A DNA stretch of 64,000 nucleotides from Marinobacter santoriniensis NKSG1 (GTDB lineage: Bacteria > Pseudomonadota > Gammaproteobacteria > Pseudomonadales > Oleiphilaceae). The notes beneath the pieces are model-generated. The model was not told where the DNA came from. It was given only the letters and a program-made list of their open reading frames with translations, and ran no database searches. Shown one piece after another: positions 36,990 through 45,927 of this stretch (positions are counted from its first letter, which is position 1; each line of letters begins with the position of its first letter). The position numbers and the translations under genes were made by a program. The stretch covers positions 1 through 64,000 of the forward strand of contig NZ_APAT01000008.1 of the NCBI RefSeq assembly GCF_000347775.1, in the 5' to 3' direction.

Positions 36990-38891
36990 ATGGAGTTCAA
37001 TAATGCCGAAGCGGATCGGGTCAAGTTGTGTCTGATCGGCAACTCCAAGCTCAGCAAGATGGTTCACTCCCTGATCCCGGAGTTTCAGTCCATTGCCGAG
37101 ATTGTCATCATTGACAGCATCTTCAACGACGCCCTCATGTCTGCACGGCGCCTTGTAGAGCACGATGCGGTGGATGTGTTTATCAGCGCGGGGGCCAATG
37201 CGCACTACCTGAAAGACACACTGCCTGTCCCGGTGGTGCCGCTGGAACTCAGGCAGTCCGATCTGGTTAATGCCGTGCTCAAGGCCAGGCACATCAGCAA
37301 CAAGATTCTTCTGTTGACCTACGAGCACCAGAGTACCTGGACTGAATTTCTCGATTACGTGGAAGGTGTCGACATCGAGCACCGTACCTACAAGACTGCA
37401 GAGGATGCCCGGGAGACCTTCCATGGTGTCGAGAAAGGCGGCATCGGTGTAGTGATCGGCTCCAGCTTTATCTGTGATCTGGCGGAGCAAGAAGGTCTGC
37501 CGTTTGTCATGGTCTACTCCCGGGAATCCTGTCGACACATGGTTCGCAAGGCGATCGCCGTCGCCGGAGAGCACAAGCGCGAAGGCGAACGCCGAGCGTT
37601 TGTACAGTTCCTTTTGGATACTGCAAGCAGTCCAACAATCGTTACCAACCGGGACGAACAGGTCATCGGATTTAACCGAAGTGCCCTGAATCTGGTAAGG
37701 GGACTGGCTCGCAATAAGCGCATCGATCGGTTTTTGGATAGTCGGTTTCTGCAAATACCAGATACGGTTGCCGAGGGTATTCAGGTCGGAGACCGGCTGT
37801 GCCAAGTCCAGAAGAGCGCCTTTGAAATCGATGGCCGGCGAGTGGGGCACCTGTATGCCCTAACTGCCGCGCCTCAGAGCAAACCCGGCTCTGAAGCTAA
37901 GACCAGCGGACTTATATACCAGTCCGGTCGCATGGCAGAGGTCGCGCATTTTCTTCAAGTTTACGGTGCGACTCCGGGCGCAGTACTACTGCGAGGGGAA
38001 ACCGGGACAGGTAAGGAGCTCGCGGCGAGGATGATTCACGATTCCAGCGCCAATAAAGAAGGACCTTTTGTCGCGATTAACTGTGCGGCCATTCCCAGTG
38101 AACTTTTTGAGTCAGAATTGTTCGGTTATGCTGACGGGGCTTTCACAAGTTCGCGAAGTGGTGGTAAATCCGGGTTGCTGGAAAATGCCAACAACGGCAC
38201 TTTTTTCATGGATGAAATCAACTCTTTGCCCCTGCCCCAGCAGGCTAAATTGTTGCGGGTACTTCAGGAGCGGGAAGTTCGGCCGGTGGGCTCTCGCCGG
38301 TCCATCGCCCTCAATATCAAATTCGTGGCTGCCTGCAATCATGACCTGATGGAGGAGGTTCGCGCCGGCCGTTTCCGGGAAGATCTCTATTACCGGCTTA
38401 ATGTATTTATCGTAAACCTGCCGCCGTTGCGTGAGCGCCCGGACGACGTTGAGCCCCTGACCCGTCACTTTATCCAGTCACTTGGCCGGCAATACGGCAT
38501 CGATGCCGATGAAGATGCTCTTGCAGACGTTCTGGTTCCGAGATTCAGGCGCTATCGTTGGCCCGGCAATGTACGCCAGCTTGAGAATCTTATGGAGCGA
38601 CTGCTGGTGTCTTCCACGCTCTACACTTCAACGGAACAATTCGCGTCCCAGCTTCAAAGCCTGGCCCCCGAATTATTCGAGGCGACCGATCGTGGCCATG
38701 CCGGCTTTGCCGAGGGCGGCCATCTCCAGTCCGTTGAGCAGGAGGAGATCTTGAAGGTGCTGGATAGTTTTGGTGGTAACAAGACAAAAGCAGCGGAGTA
38801 TCTCGGCATCAGCCAGACCACACTCTGGCGTCGACTGAAGCAGATGAGTGCAGATCCTCGTGTAGTGGGCAACGATCGATCTGGAGAATGA
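36990..38891 (+). CDS. PrpR-type sigma54-dependent activator
   Basis: A 633-residue enhancer-binding protein. A PrpR-type sensor domain (about 15-190) binds propionate- or methylcitrate-like ligands in relatives. It is followed by a PAS-like segment (about 205-290), an AAA+ domain with Walker A GETGTGKE (about 336-343) and Walker B GTFFMDE (about 403-409), and a Fis helix-turn-helix (about 590-625, GNKTKAAEYLGISQTTLWRR). The sigma54-contact loop reads GAFTSS where GAFTGA is usual. AGGAGG is 5 nt before ATG 36990. It is the last gene of the cluster and the natural activator of the promoter at 21368. A C4-C6 acid from the pathway is the likely ligand. Confidence 0.9.
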   Translation: MEFNNAEADRVKLCLIGNSKLSKMVHSLIPEFQSIAEIVIIDSIFNDALMSARRLVEHDAVDVFISAGANAHYLKDTLPVPVVPLELRQSDLVNAVLKARHISNKILLLTYEHQSTWTEFLDYVEGVDIEHRTYKTAEDARETFHGVEKGGIGVVIGSSFICDLAEQEGLPFVMVYSRESCRHMVRKAIAVAGEHKREGERRAFVQFLLDTASSPTIVTNRDEQVIGFNRSALNLVRGLARNKRIDRFLDSRFLQIPDTVAEGIQVGDRLCQVQKSAFEIDGRRVGHLYALTAAPQSKPGSEAKTSGLIYQSGRMAEVAHFLQVYGATPGAVLLRGETGTGKELAARMIHDSSANKEGPFVAINCAAIPSELFESELFGYADGAFTSSRSGGKSGLLENANNGTFFMDEINSLPLPQQAKLLRVLQEREVRPVGSRRSIALNIKFVAACNHDLMEEVRAGRFREDLYYRLNVFIVNLPPLRERPDDVEPLTRHFIQSLGRQYGIDADEDALADVLVPRFRRYRWPGNVRQLENLMERLLVSSTLYTSTEQFASQLQSLAPELFEATDRGHAGFAEGGHLQSVEQEEILKVLDSFGGNKTKAAEYLGISQTTLWRRLKQMSADPRVVGNDRSGE

Positions 38892-38924
38892 TCTGACAAT
38901 AGGTACAGAAGCGATTCACCTTGA

Positions 38925-39284
38925 CCCCGACCCTTTGAAAACTTCTTCATTACCCAAGGCCACTGTGTGGGAAATCTGATATTGCTATCGGGCCTGGCAA
39001 CGATTCATCAGAGTGGGTAGATCCTTGGTCCGGGGGATATTGATGCCCAGATTGATCAGGCAATGGCGAACATCGGGCGCGGACTGAATGCTGAAGGGCC
39101 GGGCGTCGATTGCATTTTCAAGATCACTGGGCATCTTATCGACATGAACCAGTTTGAAAGTGTCATAAAGATGCGGGAACGTTACTTTGACAAACCTTGG
39201 CCTGCAGATACGACGGTCGGTGTTTCCGCACTATCCTTGCCAGAATTGATGGTTGAGTTGGATGTGATTGCCACCCGGTCTTAA
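38925..39284 (+). pseudogene. RidA-family pseudogene
   Basis: A continuous frame reads GNLILLSGLATIHQSG, then TAG at 39018-39020, then ILGPGDIDAQIDQAMANIGR, and ends ELMVELDVIA. This matches a RidA protein over almost its whole length, with one in-frame stop. The N terminus is also eroded. An intact RidA gene is at 12915. Confidence 0.78.
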
Positions 39285-39299
39285 CCGGGTGGCAATCAA

Positions 39300-39640
39300 G
39301 GGTTTGTTGCAACTGATCCCGAATCAGTTTCTTGTTGATCTTGCCAATACTGGTCTTCGGAATTTCCTCCACGAAATCAATTGGTTTCGGGGATCGTCCG
39401 TTTATTGATTGCGCCGCTATCCACGAATTGATCCAGGTGGTTATGGGTATCCTCGGCACTGGCCTGCTCACCGGGCTTCAGGTTGACCAGGGCGTGTGGG
39501 CGTTCGCCCCATTTTTCATCGGGCACGCCAGCATCGGCGACCGTAGGGCGCTGACTGATCAGGTTTCTAGATCCAGTGAAGACAGCCACTCACCGCCGGT
39601 CTTGATCCGGTCCTTGATTGTGATGGTGTTGTCGGGCTCC
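39300..39640 (-). pseudogene. Acyl-CoA synthetase C-terminal remnant
   Basis: On the minus strand broken frames read DNTITIKDRIKTGGEWLSSL, then GVPDEKWGERPHALV with KPGEQ, and DFVEEIPKTSIGKINKKLIR. These are the hinge (DR-x-K-D-x-I-K-T-G-G-E-W, with three residues lost) and the C-terminal lysine motif (PKTSxGKxxK) of AMP-forming acyl-CoA synthetases. The adenylation domain is missing and frames shift at least twice. Confidence 0.82.
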
Positions 39641-39880
39641 ATGGAGGCTGGGGTGTGTCATGCGTATCGGGGTAAGTCCACATGCAAATTTTAAGTGAGG
39701 GAGGAACAAACTACGCACTGATTGGGTTTTATCAGTAAAACTTTGAATTTTTCCAACTGGGGGCTCAAACGCTGGGTAGCGCATCATAGTTTTCAGATGC
39801 TAAAAAGTTAAGAGATAAGGTTTGCGTCCTTGCAGACCTTTGCCCTGGAAAACTTCTCAGCGAAGCTGAGGCCACTACAT

Positions 39881-41470
39881 TTACTGGGTCTTGGATATGC
39901 GATCAAGAACCCTTGGTAAATTGTCTTTCCAAACCGTGTGGCCGGAAATGAATTCAGTGCAGTCGACATTCATGGCGACCGGAACAGCCTTACCCAAGCC
40001 AGCAGGTTTAGATGTGCCAGCGGCTGCAAGTTGGTAAGCAAACTGGAGTACGCCGTCATTTTCGGAGAAACAGTTGTAAATTGATCCGGATACAGATGAT
40101 GACGCCGCCAACCATGATTCAGTCTCTTCCCTCCCAACTGCTCCTCCCATAAGTACTGCATTTTTTACGAACTGTTTGTCTTTGGTTGCTAGGGCCATTA
40201 ATGCAAAAAAGATGACCCGCGCGCCAAGAGAATGGCCCATTAAAGTAAAGGTTTTACCTTCTGTTCTAGCAATCGCTTCTGCTAAAAGTGCTCCCGCCTT
40301 TTCCGCTTTTAGCATTGCTGGGTGCCACGGATTATTAACCGCGAGTTGAGCAACTGATAGGGCACCAGCGCCTTTGCCAAAGGTAGTCGCTGCCGCTTTC
40401 GAGCCTCGCGCCATAGCTTTCGCAATCGTTAATGCGGATGTTCCGTTAACTCCGAAGGTTTGTCCCCATCGTGCGACTTTGTGAAGATTCTCGGCCTCCC
40501 AATTCAAGTGCCATAATTCTTCTGTACCGTAATCGCCTTTTCCCCTCAGACCTTTGAGCCAGTCTTGACAAGCTTCGAGCCACTCTTCGCTACGGACATC
40601 TTTAATCTCCTCCTCTGAAAGCCAACCGTTCACAACGATGACACAATGGTTTTTGTCTGGCGTTGATGCGCTGCGCTCTCGAAGGCGAACGAACTTATAG
40701 TCTGGAATGTCCTTGAAATAATTGTGCGCAATACCAAACCCGGCTTTCCCGCCGAGTCCCGCTCCGGTCGCAGTAATGATCGCGAGACCGCCCGCCCCGA
40801 GATTAGCCAAGGCTGAACTGGTTAAAGCTGCTCCTGATAGGGAAGAGATAGCCGTACCAGTTGATGCTGCGCCCAACAAGCCTGTGGTACCTATAGCAGC
40901 TGCGATACCCGGTGCGGCGAGAATAGCCCCCGTGCCTATAGCAGCGGCTCCACCTGTGATGGCGACAGTCTTCTTTGCGATATCGTAATAGTTCGTCACT
41001 CTCGGTTTCATGAGTTCGTCGAACTCGGAGAGATCCGATATTTTATCGTGAGCTTTTGAGAAGTCAGGGATAGTGCCGTCGTGCTCGGAACAAAATTCGT
41101 TGGTCCAGTTATCTGTAAAAAATTTTGAAATTTTTCCGGCTTTAGAACCGCCAGACAAATCACTGTTTTTGACATCTAGACTTGATGCTTTCGCCATGTT
41201 TTCGCAGTAGCGACAGAAGGCAGTCGGGAAATTGCATCCGCAGCATTGGTAGCTGGAACGACCAACCGTTCGTTCGACAGTTCGAACATGTTCAGTATGG
41301 TTTCCGCACCATGAGCACCATGCCTGAACGGACTCGGGTTCAGCTAGCCGGCTTTTTACTTGTTCGGAAGCGGCCTCATAGGCTTTAGACGCATGCTCTC
41401 GACTCTTTTCGAACGTTTCGCTAGCTTTTGTTTTAGCCTGATTGAGCTTGTCATTTATTTTATCGAACAT
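39881..41470 (-). CDS. DUF726/TMCO4-type alpha/beta hydrolase with zinc-ribbon-like and membrane segments
   Basis: A 529-residue protein in three parts. The N terminus has a charged amphipathic helix (about 1-45) and a cysteine cluster CSWC (52-55), CCGC (76-79), CRYC (86-89), probably a zinc ribbon. A glycine/alanine-rich hydrophobic block (about 165-250) could form two or three membrane helices. The C-terminal domain is an alpha/beta hydrolase with VIVVNGWLS (about 277-285) and the nucleophile S414 in GHSLGA. DUF726/TMCO4 proteins have no settled bacterial function. It stands alone, next to an AlpA-like gene and tRNA-Pro, and its base composition differs from its neighbours, so it is probably an island gene; a defence or toxin role is possible but unproven. 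Confidence 0.75.
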   Translation of the reverse strand: MFDKINDKLNQAKTKASETFEKSREHASKAYEAASEQVKSRLAEPESVQAWCSWCGNHTEHVRTVERTVGRSSYQCCGCNFPTAFCRYCENMAKASSLDVKNSDLSGGSKAGKISKFFTDNWTNEFCSEHDGTIPDFSKAHDKISDLSEFDELMKPRVTNYYDIAKKTVAITGGAAAIGTGAILAAPGIAAAIGTTGLLGAASTGTAISSLSGAALTSSALANLGAGGLAIITATGAGLGGKAGFGIAHNYFKDIPDYKFVRLRERSASTPDKNHCVIVVNGWLSEEEIKDVRSEEWLEACQDWLKGLRGKGDYGTEELWHLNWEAENLHKVARWGQTFGVNGTSALTIAKAMARGSKAAATTFGKGAGALSVAQLAVNNPWHPAMLKAEKAGALLAEAIARTEGKTFTLMGHSLGARVIFFALMALATKDKQFVKNAVLMGGAVGREETESWLAASSSVSGSIYNCFSENDGVLQFAYQLAAAGTSKPAGLGKAVPVAMNVDCTEFISGHTVWKDNLPRVLDRISKTQ

Positions 41471-41666
41471 GGGCCACTCCGTTGATTTATTGTAGTTCCG
41501 ATGGGGTCAGTGTGGCTCTTTGCTCGATCTGAAAAAATTCAAATATGTATCGTTTGTGTTGCGAAAGCTTGAGGTTGTGTAATTGCTTGATCTTGGGTTC
41601 GACCGGCTACCTGTTAGATCCTGTGTCGACGATTTCGGCACAGGATTGCCCAGGGAAGGCACCTTG

Positions 41667-41843
41667 CTAAGATGCCGACGCCAACACCTTTCGATCAAAC
41701 GCCTCAATATCCGAAACGTGCCACCTCGTTGAGCCCGAGGTAAGTTTTTTCGGGGCAGGGAATTTCCCCTCACGCACCCAGCGCCAGATAGTATTACGCG
41801 ATACGCCGTAATGATTGCCAACTTGGATATCAGTTAAAAACAT
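41667..41843 (-). CDS. AlpA-family helix-turn-helix regulator/excisionase-like
   Basis: A 58-residue protein: MFLTDIQVGNHYGVSRNTIW followed by RWVREGKFPAPKKL and W-H-V-S-D-I-E-A-F. This is the AlpA/excisionase-type winged helix found in integrative elements, where it activates integrase or excision genes. Start is ATG 41843 with GGAGAA upstream; a longer frame to 41879 lacks a site. No integrase gene is adjacent, so it marks a reduced element beside tRNA-Pro. Confidence 0.85.
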   Translation of the reverse strand: MFLTDIQVGNHYGVSRNTIWRWVREGKFPAPKKLTSGSTRWHVSDIEAFDRKVLASAS

Positions 41844-42152
41844 AATGTTTCTCCACTTGGGATTAAAGACACCAATCATGTTACGGGAGCGCTATAGTTC
41901 TTTGGGTTGGCTAATTGCCAAATTTTCTTAATTAGACCCAAGTGAACGGAAATCGGGCGGAGAGGGTGCTCGCAGAGCTTTCTGTGTTGTGATTTGCTGA
42001 CTAGGTTGCGGTACGGAAGCGTGCTAGAGTTTCAGGGTCGGAAACGGAATCGAATAGGTCGCATTGTGGCTGAGTTCGGTTAAAACCGTTTGGATCGGCG
42101 GGAACGGTAAAACTTATGGGTTGTACCCAGAATGTACCCGGCGTCAGAAACG
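41844..42152. other. Non-coding stretch between AlpA-like gene and tRNA-Pro
   Basis: No convincing gene is present in these roughly 310 bp. GTACCC occurs twice 12 bp apart (near 42122 and 42134). I saw no second copy of the tRNA 3' end that would mark the far boundary of an inserted element. Confidence 0.4.
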
Positions 42153-42180
42153 AAAAAGGCCAAACCCGAAGGATTGGCCT
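42153..42180 (-). terminator. Terminator of tRNA-Pro
   Basis: AGGCCAA (42157-42163) pairs with TTGGCCT (42174-42180); on the minus strand the stem is followed by a run of five T. It lies 17 bp beyond the tRNA 3' end. Confidence 0.8.
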
Positions 42181-42196
42181 AAATCGTTGATCTAAC

Positions 42197-42273
42197 TGGT
42201 CGGGACGGCAGGATTTGAACCTGCGACCCTCTGCACCCCATGCAGATGCGCTACCAAGCTGCGCTACGCCCCG
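42197..42273 (-). tRNA. tRNA-Pro (anticodon GGG)
   Basis: The minus strand folds as a complete 77-nt tRNA: acceptor CGGGGCG with CGTCCCG, the D arm with AGCTTGGTAGCGC, anticodon stem TCTGC/GCAGA around loop ATGGGGT giving anticodon GGG, T loop GGTTCAAATCC, and an encoded CCA. It decodes CCC and CCU. The neighbouring AlpA-like gene fits use of this tRNA as an integration site. Confidence 0.95.
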
Positions 42274-42390
42274 AAAACTGCTGGCCAATGAGCGACTTGT
42301 GTCGGATCCCTCAGTGGCTTAGCGGGAGCGAAGTCTACACGAGAGCTTTGGAAAAATAAACATCCTTTTTTCTAAATCCGGTCATCCGAC

Positions 42391-44034
42391 TCAGCGCAGT
42401 TTGGTTTCCCTCAGCTCCTTTATAAAGCTCGGCGGAGCGAAGCTCTCCGCGTCGGCATGTTCCCAGAACTTGTCGAAGACCGAATGGCCGGTTTCGCCTT
42501 CCAGCAGGGCGCCTGGCTCCAGGAAGTGGTAGAGGTCCAGATAGGATCGGATTTCGGTGCTCGACATCCGGCGGACGATGTGTTCGGGGCCGAGTTCAGA
42601 CGGGTGGTTCAGACCCGACGCCTGCAGAAGGTTCTGCAGCGCGTCCATGGTGTTCTTGTGAAAGTTGTATACCCGGACACTCTTGTCCTCGACGTCCAGT
42701 TTCTCGCTTCGGCGGGGATCCTGTGTGGCGACACCGGTCGGACATTTCCCGGTGTGGCAGCTCAGGGACTGGATGCAACCAAGGGCGAACATATAGCCCC
42801 TCGCGGCGTTGCACCAGTCGGCACCGAGCGCCAGTGTGCGGGCCACGTTGAACGCGGAGGTAATCTTGCCTGCGGCGCCGATGGCGATTTCGTCCCGCAG
42901 ATTGGTGGCGACCAGTGTGTTGTGTACCAGCAACAGGGCCTCGGTCATGGGCATGCCGAGTCGGTTGATAAACTCCAACGGGGCGGCGCCGGTGCCGCCT
43001 TCACCGCCATCGACCACGATAAAGTCCGGTCGGCGACCGGTCTTGAGCATTGCCTTGACGATGGCGAACCATTCCCAGGCATGTCCAACGGCCAACTTGA
43101 AGCCGACCGGCTTGCCTCCAGAGAGTTCGCGCAGGTGATCAATAAACTCCAGTAGTTCGATTGGCGTCGAAAACGCCGAGTGGCTGGCGGGAGAAACGCA
43201 ATCCTCGCCCACCGAAACGCCGCGGGCTTCCGCGATTTCTTCGGTCACCTTGGCGCCGGGCAGGATGCCGCCGTGCCCGGGCTTGGCACCCTGAGATAGT
43301 TTGAGCTCTATCATTTTTACCTGGTCGAGCACGGCATTTTTGCGGAACATTTCCTCGTTGAAGGTGCCGTCCTGGTTGCGACATCCGAAGTAACCGGAAC
43401 CGATCTCCCACACCAGGTCACCTCCGGGTTGCCGGTGATAGCGTGAGATAGAGCCTTCACCGGTGTCGTGGTAGAAGTTCCCCATCCTGGCGCCGGTATT
43501 CAGGCTGAGGATCGCGTTTGCCGATAGCGAACCGAAGCTCATTGCCGAAATGTTGAAAACACTGGCGCTGTAGGGCTTGGGGCGGTTTTTGCCAATAACG
43601 ATGCGGAAGTCGGAATCCGGAATCCGGGTGGGTGTCAGTGAGTGGCTCATCCACTCGAAGCCTTCCTCATAAGTGTGCAGCAGGGTACCAAAAGGGCGTT
43701 TGTCGAGGACGTTTTTGGCCCGCTGGTACACGATCGCACGCTGTTCCCTTGAGAAGGGGCGCTCTTCCGTGTCGTCCTGAATGAAGTACTGGCGGATTTC
43801 CGGGCCAATGGATTCGGCCAGATAGCGGATGTGTGCAGAGATCGGATAGTTTCGGCTGACCGTATGTCTCGTTTGGAGGCAGTCGTAGGTTCCGACGGCG
43901 GAGAGTGCGGCGAAAATGATGGTGATGAGGTAGCCCTCACCGAGCCACAGGGATAGAGGCAGAGAGATCGCCAGGCCGGCAAGACTCAGTGCATAGACGG
44001 AGTAACGTATCGGAAAGATAGTGGTTTTCGCCAT
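42391..44034 (-). CDS. FMN-binding glutamate-synthase-family protein, membrane-associated
   Basis: A 547-residue protein with two N-terminal hydrophobic segments (about 12-48) followed by a GltB-like FMN/Fe-S domain: SFGSLSANAILSLNTGA (about 167-183), VVDGGEGGTGAAPLEFINRL (about 347-366) and the iron-sulfur cysteines in CIQSLSCHTGKCPTGVATQD (about 426-445). The amidotransferase domain of classical glutamate synthase is absent, so it is not a complete GOGAT. Stand-alone members are common in proteobacteria and their reaction is undefined. It is transcribed alone and diverges from the BCCT gene. Confidence 0.87.
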   Translation of the reverse strand: MAKTTIFPIRYSVYALSLAGLAISLPLSLWLGEGYLITIIFAALSAVGTYDCLQTRHTVSRNYPISAHIRYLAESIGPEIRQYFIQDDTEERPFSREQRAIVYQRAKNVLDKRPFGTLLHTYEEGFEWMSHSLTPTRIPDSDFRIVIGKNRPKPYSASVFNISAMSFGSLSANAILSLNTGARMGNFYHDTGEGSISRYHRQPGGDLVWEIGSGYFGCRNQDGTFNEEMFRKNAVLDQVKMIELKLSQGAKPGHGGILPGAKVTEEIAEARGVSVGEDCVSPASHSAFSTPIELLEFIDHLRELSGGKPVGFKLAVGHAWEWFAIVKAMLKTGRRPDFIVVDGGEGGTGAAPLEFINRLGMPMTEALLLVHNTLVATNLRDEIAIGAAGKITSAFNVARTLALGADWCNAARGYMFALGCIQSLSCHTGKCPTGVATQDPRRSEKLDVEDKSVRVYNFHKNTMDALQNLLQASGLNHPSELGPEHIVRRMSSTEIRSYLDLYHFLEPGALLEGETGHSVFDKFWEHADAESFAPPSFIKELRETKLR

Positions 44035-44272
44035 GTAGACCTCTGGTTGGTGGCTTGGGCGACTGCTGATCAGTATAACGGTACGAAGCCGGCTGGCCAG
44101 TCGATCGCTGTAGGCAGACCTTGATATGCCTCAATTTGAGCTATCCTGATAAGGATGCAAACGCGAAGGATTGTCGCTTTGATGTTTTGAGGTCGAAACA
44201 TTAGACTGTCGCGTTTTTCACGTTCGGATTCCGATTCTGACATTGAATTTCAAGAACCAGGAGGCGCCAATT

Positions 44273-45862
44273 GTGGGCGAGGTAGTGAAAGACGAATATC
44301 AGACGGATTACGTCGCGGGCCAGGACAATATCAACGTCCTGGGCCTGGATCTCCATAACTGGGTATTCCCGGTGTCAGCGCTCATTGTCGTGGGTTTTGT
44401 CATCGGCACCCTGATGTTTCCGGAACAGTCCAAGGAAATGCTGGACGGTGCCAAATGGGACATCATTGCCAGCTTTGACTGGTTTTTCCTGCTCAGCGCA
44501 AACGTCTTCGTAATCGTTTGCCTGGCGTTGATCTTTTTGCCGGTCGGCAAGATTCGGTTGGGCGGACAGGATGCGAAACCGGAGTTTTCGACGATGTCCT
44601 GGTTTGCGATGCTGTTCGCGGCCGGTATGGGTATCGGCCTGATGTTCTGGGCGGTCGCCGAACCAACCGCCTATTACACCGGATGGTATAAAACGCCGTT
44701 CAACGTTGAGCCCAATACGCCGGCAGCAGCCAACCTGGCCATGGGTGCGACCATGTTCCATTGGGGACTGCATCCCTGGGCGATCTACGCGATCGTGGCG
44801 CTGTCTCTGGCATTTTTTGCCTTTAACAAGAACATGCCGCTGACGATCCGTTCTGCGTTTTTCCCACTGTTGCGGGACAAGGTCTGGGGCTGGCCGGGCC
44901 ACATCATCGATGTGCTTGCGGTTGTTGCCACCATTTTTGGCCTTGCGACCTCCCTGGGTTTTGGGGCGCAGCAGGCGGCGTCCGGCCTGGACTATCTGTT
45001 CGGAACCGGTTCCGGCATCAACGTTCAGATGGCCATCATTGTGGCGGTCACCTCGGTGGCGCTGATTTCGGTTCTGCGTGGCCTGGATGGCGGGGTCAAG
45101 GTGCTTAGTAATATCAACATGGCCGTGGCCGGCGTACTGTTGTTCTTTATCATCTTTGCCGGCCCCACCATGAAAATCCTGGAAACCATGTGGGTCACCT
45201 CTTCCCAGTACGTCACGGACATCGTTCCGCTCAGTAACCCGTTCGGTCGTGAGGACGAAGCGTGGATGCAAGGCTGGACCGTGTTCTATTGGGCATGGTG
45301 GATTTCCTGGTCGCCGTTCGTTGGCATGTTCATCGCGCGGGTTTCCAGTGGTCGTACCGTGCGGGAGTTCATTACCGCGGTTCTGATCATTCCGACCGTG
45401 ATCACGGTTGTCTGGATGAGTGGCTTTGGTGGCACCGCCCTCGAGCAGATCCAGGACGGCGTCGGTGTACTCGCAAAAGACGGTCTGACCGATGTGTCCC
45501 TGGCCATGTTCCAGATGTTTGCGAACCTGCCGCTGACCGAGATCATCTCTTTCGTGGGCATCGTGCTGGTTCTGGTCTTCTTCGTGACTTCGTCGGACTC
45601 GGGCTCACTGGTGATTGACAGCATTACCGCCGGTGGTAAAACCGATGCACCGACTGCCCAGCGTGTGTTCTGGGCCGTGATGGAGGGGGCTATTGCTGCC
45701 GCACTGATCTTTGGCGGTGGTGCCGATGCTCTGGGAGCCATTCAGGCAACTGCAATCAGTGCGGGTCTGCCGTTTACGCTGATCCTGCTGATCATGACCT
45801 GGGGGCTTCTCAAAGGGCTCAGTCACGAACGTAAATTGCTCGTTGCGCGGGGCGAACTCTGA
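44273..45862 (+). CDS. BCCT-family osmolyte/betaine transporter
   Basis: A 529-residue secondary transporter with about 12 membrane helices and the BCCT signatures GMGIGLMFWAVAEPTAYY (about 117-134) and the tryptophan-rich FYWAWWISWSPFVGMFIARV followed by SSGRTVREF. Members import glycine betaine, choline, carnitine or ectoine with sodium or protons. An AGGAGG 8 nt before GTG 44273 decides the start over a TTG at 44243. No catabolic genes are adjacent, which favours an osmoprotectant role. The C-terminal tail is short, so osmosensing by a long tail as in BetP is not indicated. A strong terminator follows. Confidence 0.92.
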   Translation: MGEVVKDEYQTDYVAGQDNINVLGLDLHNWVFPVSALIVVGFVIGTLMFPEQSKEMLDGAKWDIIASFDWFFLLSANVFVIVCLALIFLPVGKIRLGGQDAKPEFSTMSWFAMLFAAGMGIGLMFWAVAEPTAYYTGWYKTPFNVEPNTPAAANLAMGATMFHWGLHPWAIYAIVALSLAFFAFNKNMPLTIRSAFFPLLRDKVWGWPGHIIDVLAVVATIFGLATSLGFGAQQAASGLDYLFGTGSGINVQMAIIVAVTSVALISVLRGLDGGVKVLSNINMAVAGVLLFFIIFAGPTMKILETMWVTSSQYVTDIVPLSNPFGREDEAWMQGWTVFYWAWWISWSPFVGMFIARVSSGRTVREFITAVLIIPTVITVVWMSGFGGTALEQIQDGVGVLAKDGLTDVSLAMFQMFANLPLTEIISFVGIVLVLVFFVTSSDSGSLVIDSITAGGKTDAPTAQRVFWAVMEGAIAAALIFGGGADALGAIQATAISAGLPFTLILLIMTWGLLKGLSHERKLLVARGEL

Positions 45863-45880
45863 TCCTGTGCGGGCTTGAGT

Positions 45881-45912
45881 AAAAAAACCGGGGCATTGCC
45901 CCGGTTTTTTTT
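45881..45912. terminator. Bidirectional terminator
   Basis: ACCGGGGC (45887-45894) and GCCCCGGT (45898-45905) form an 8-bp stem with a 3-nt loop, flanked by seven A on the left and a T run on the right. It serves the convergent BCCT and ATP-grasp genes. Confidence 0.9.
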
Positions 45913-45927
45913 GGCCTGCACCACCGT

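Noticed and set aside
13379-42273. A prophage across the accessory patches
   Set aside because: No capsid, terminase, tail, lysis or replication genes are present; the patches are separate and interrupted by ordinary metabolic genes.
42001-42288. 95-codon minus-strand frame over tRNA-Pro
   Set aside because: It is the translation of the tRNA gene and its terminator, a common artefact.
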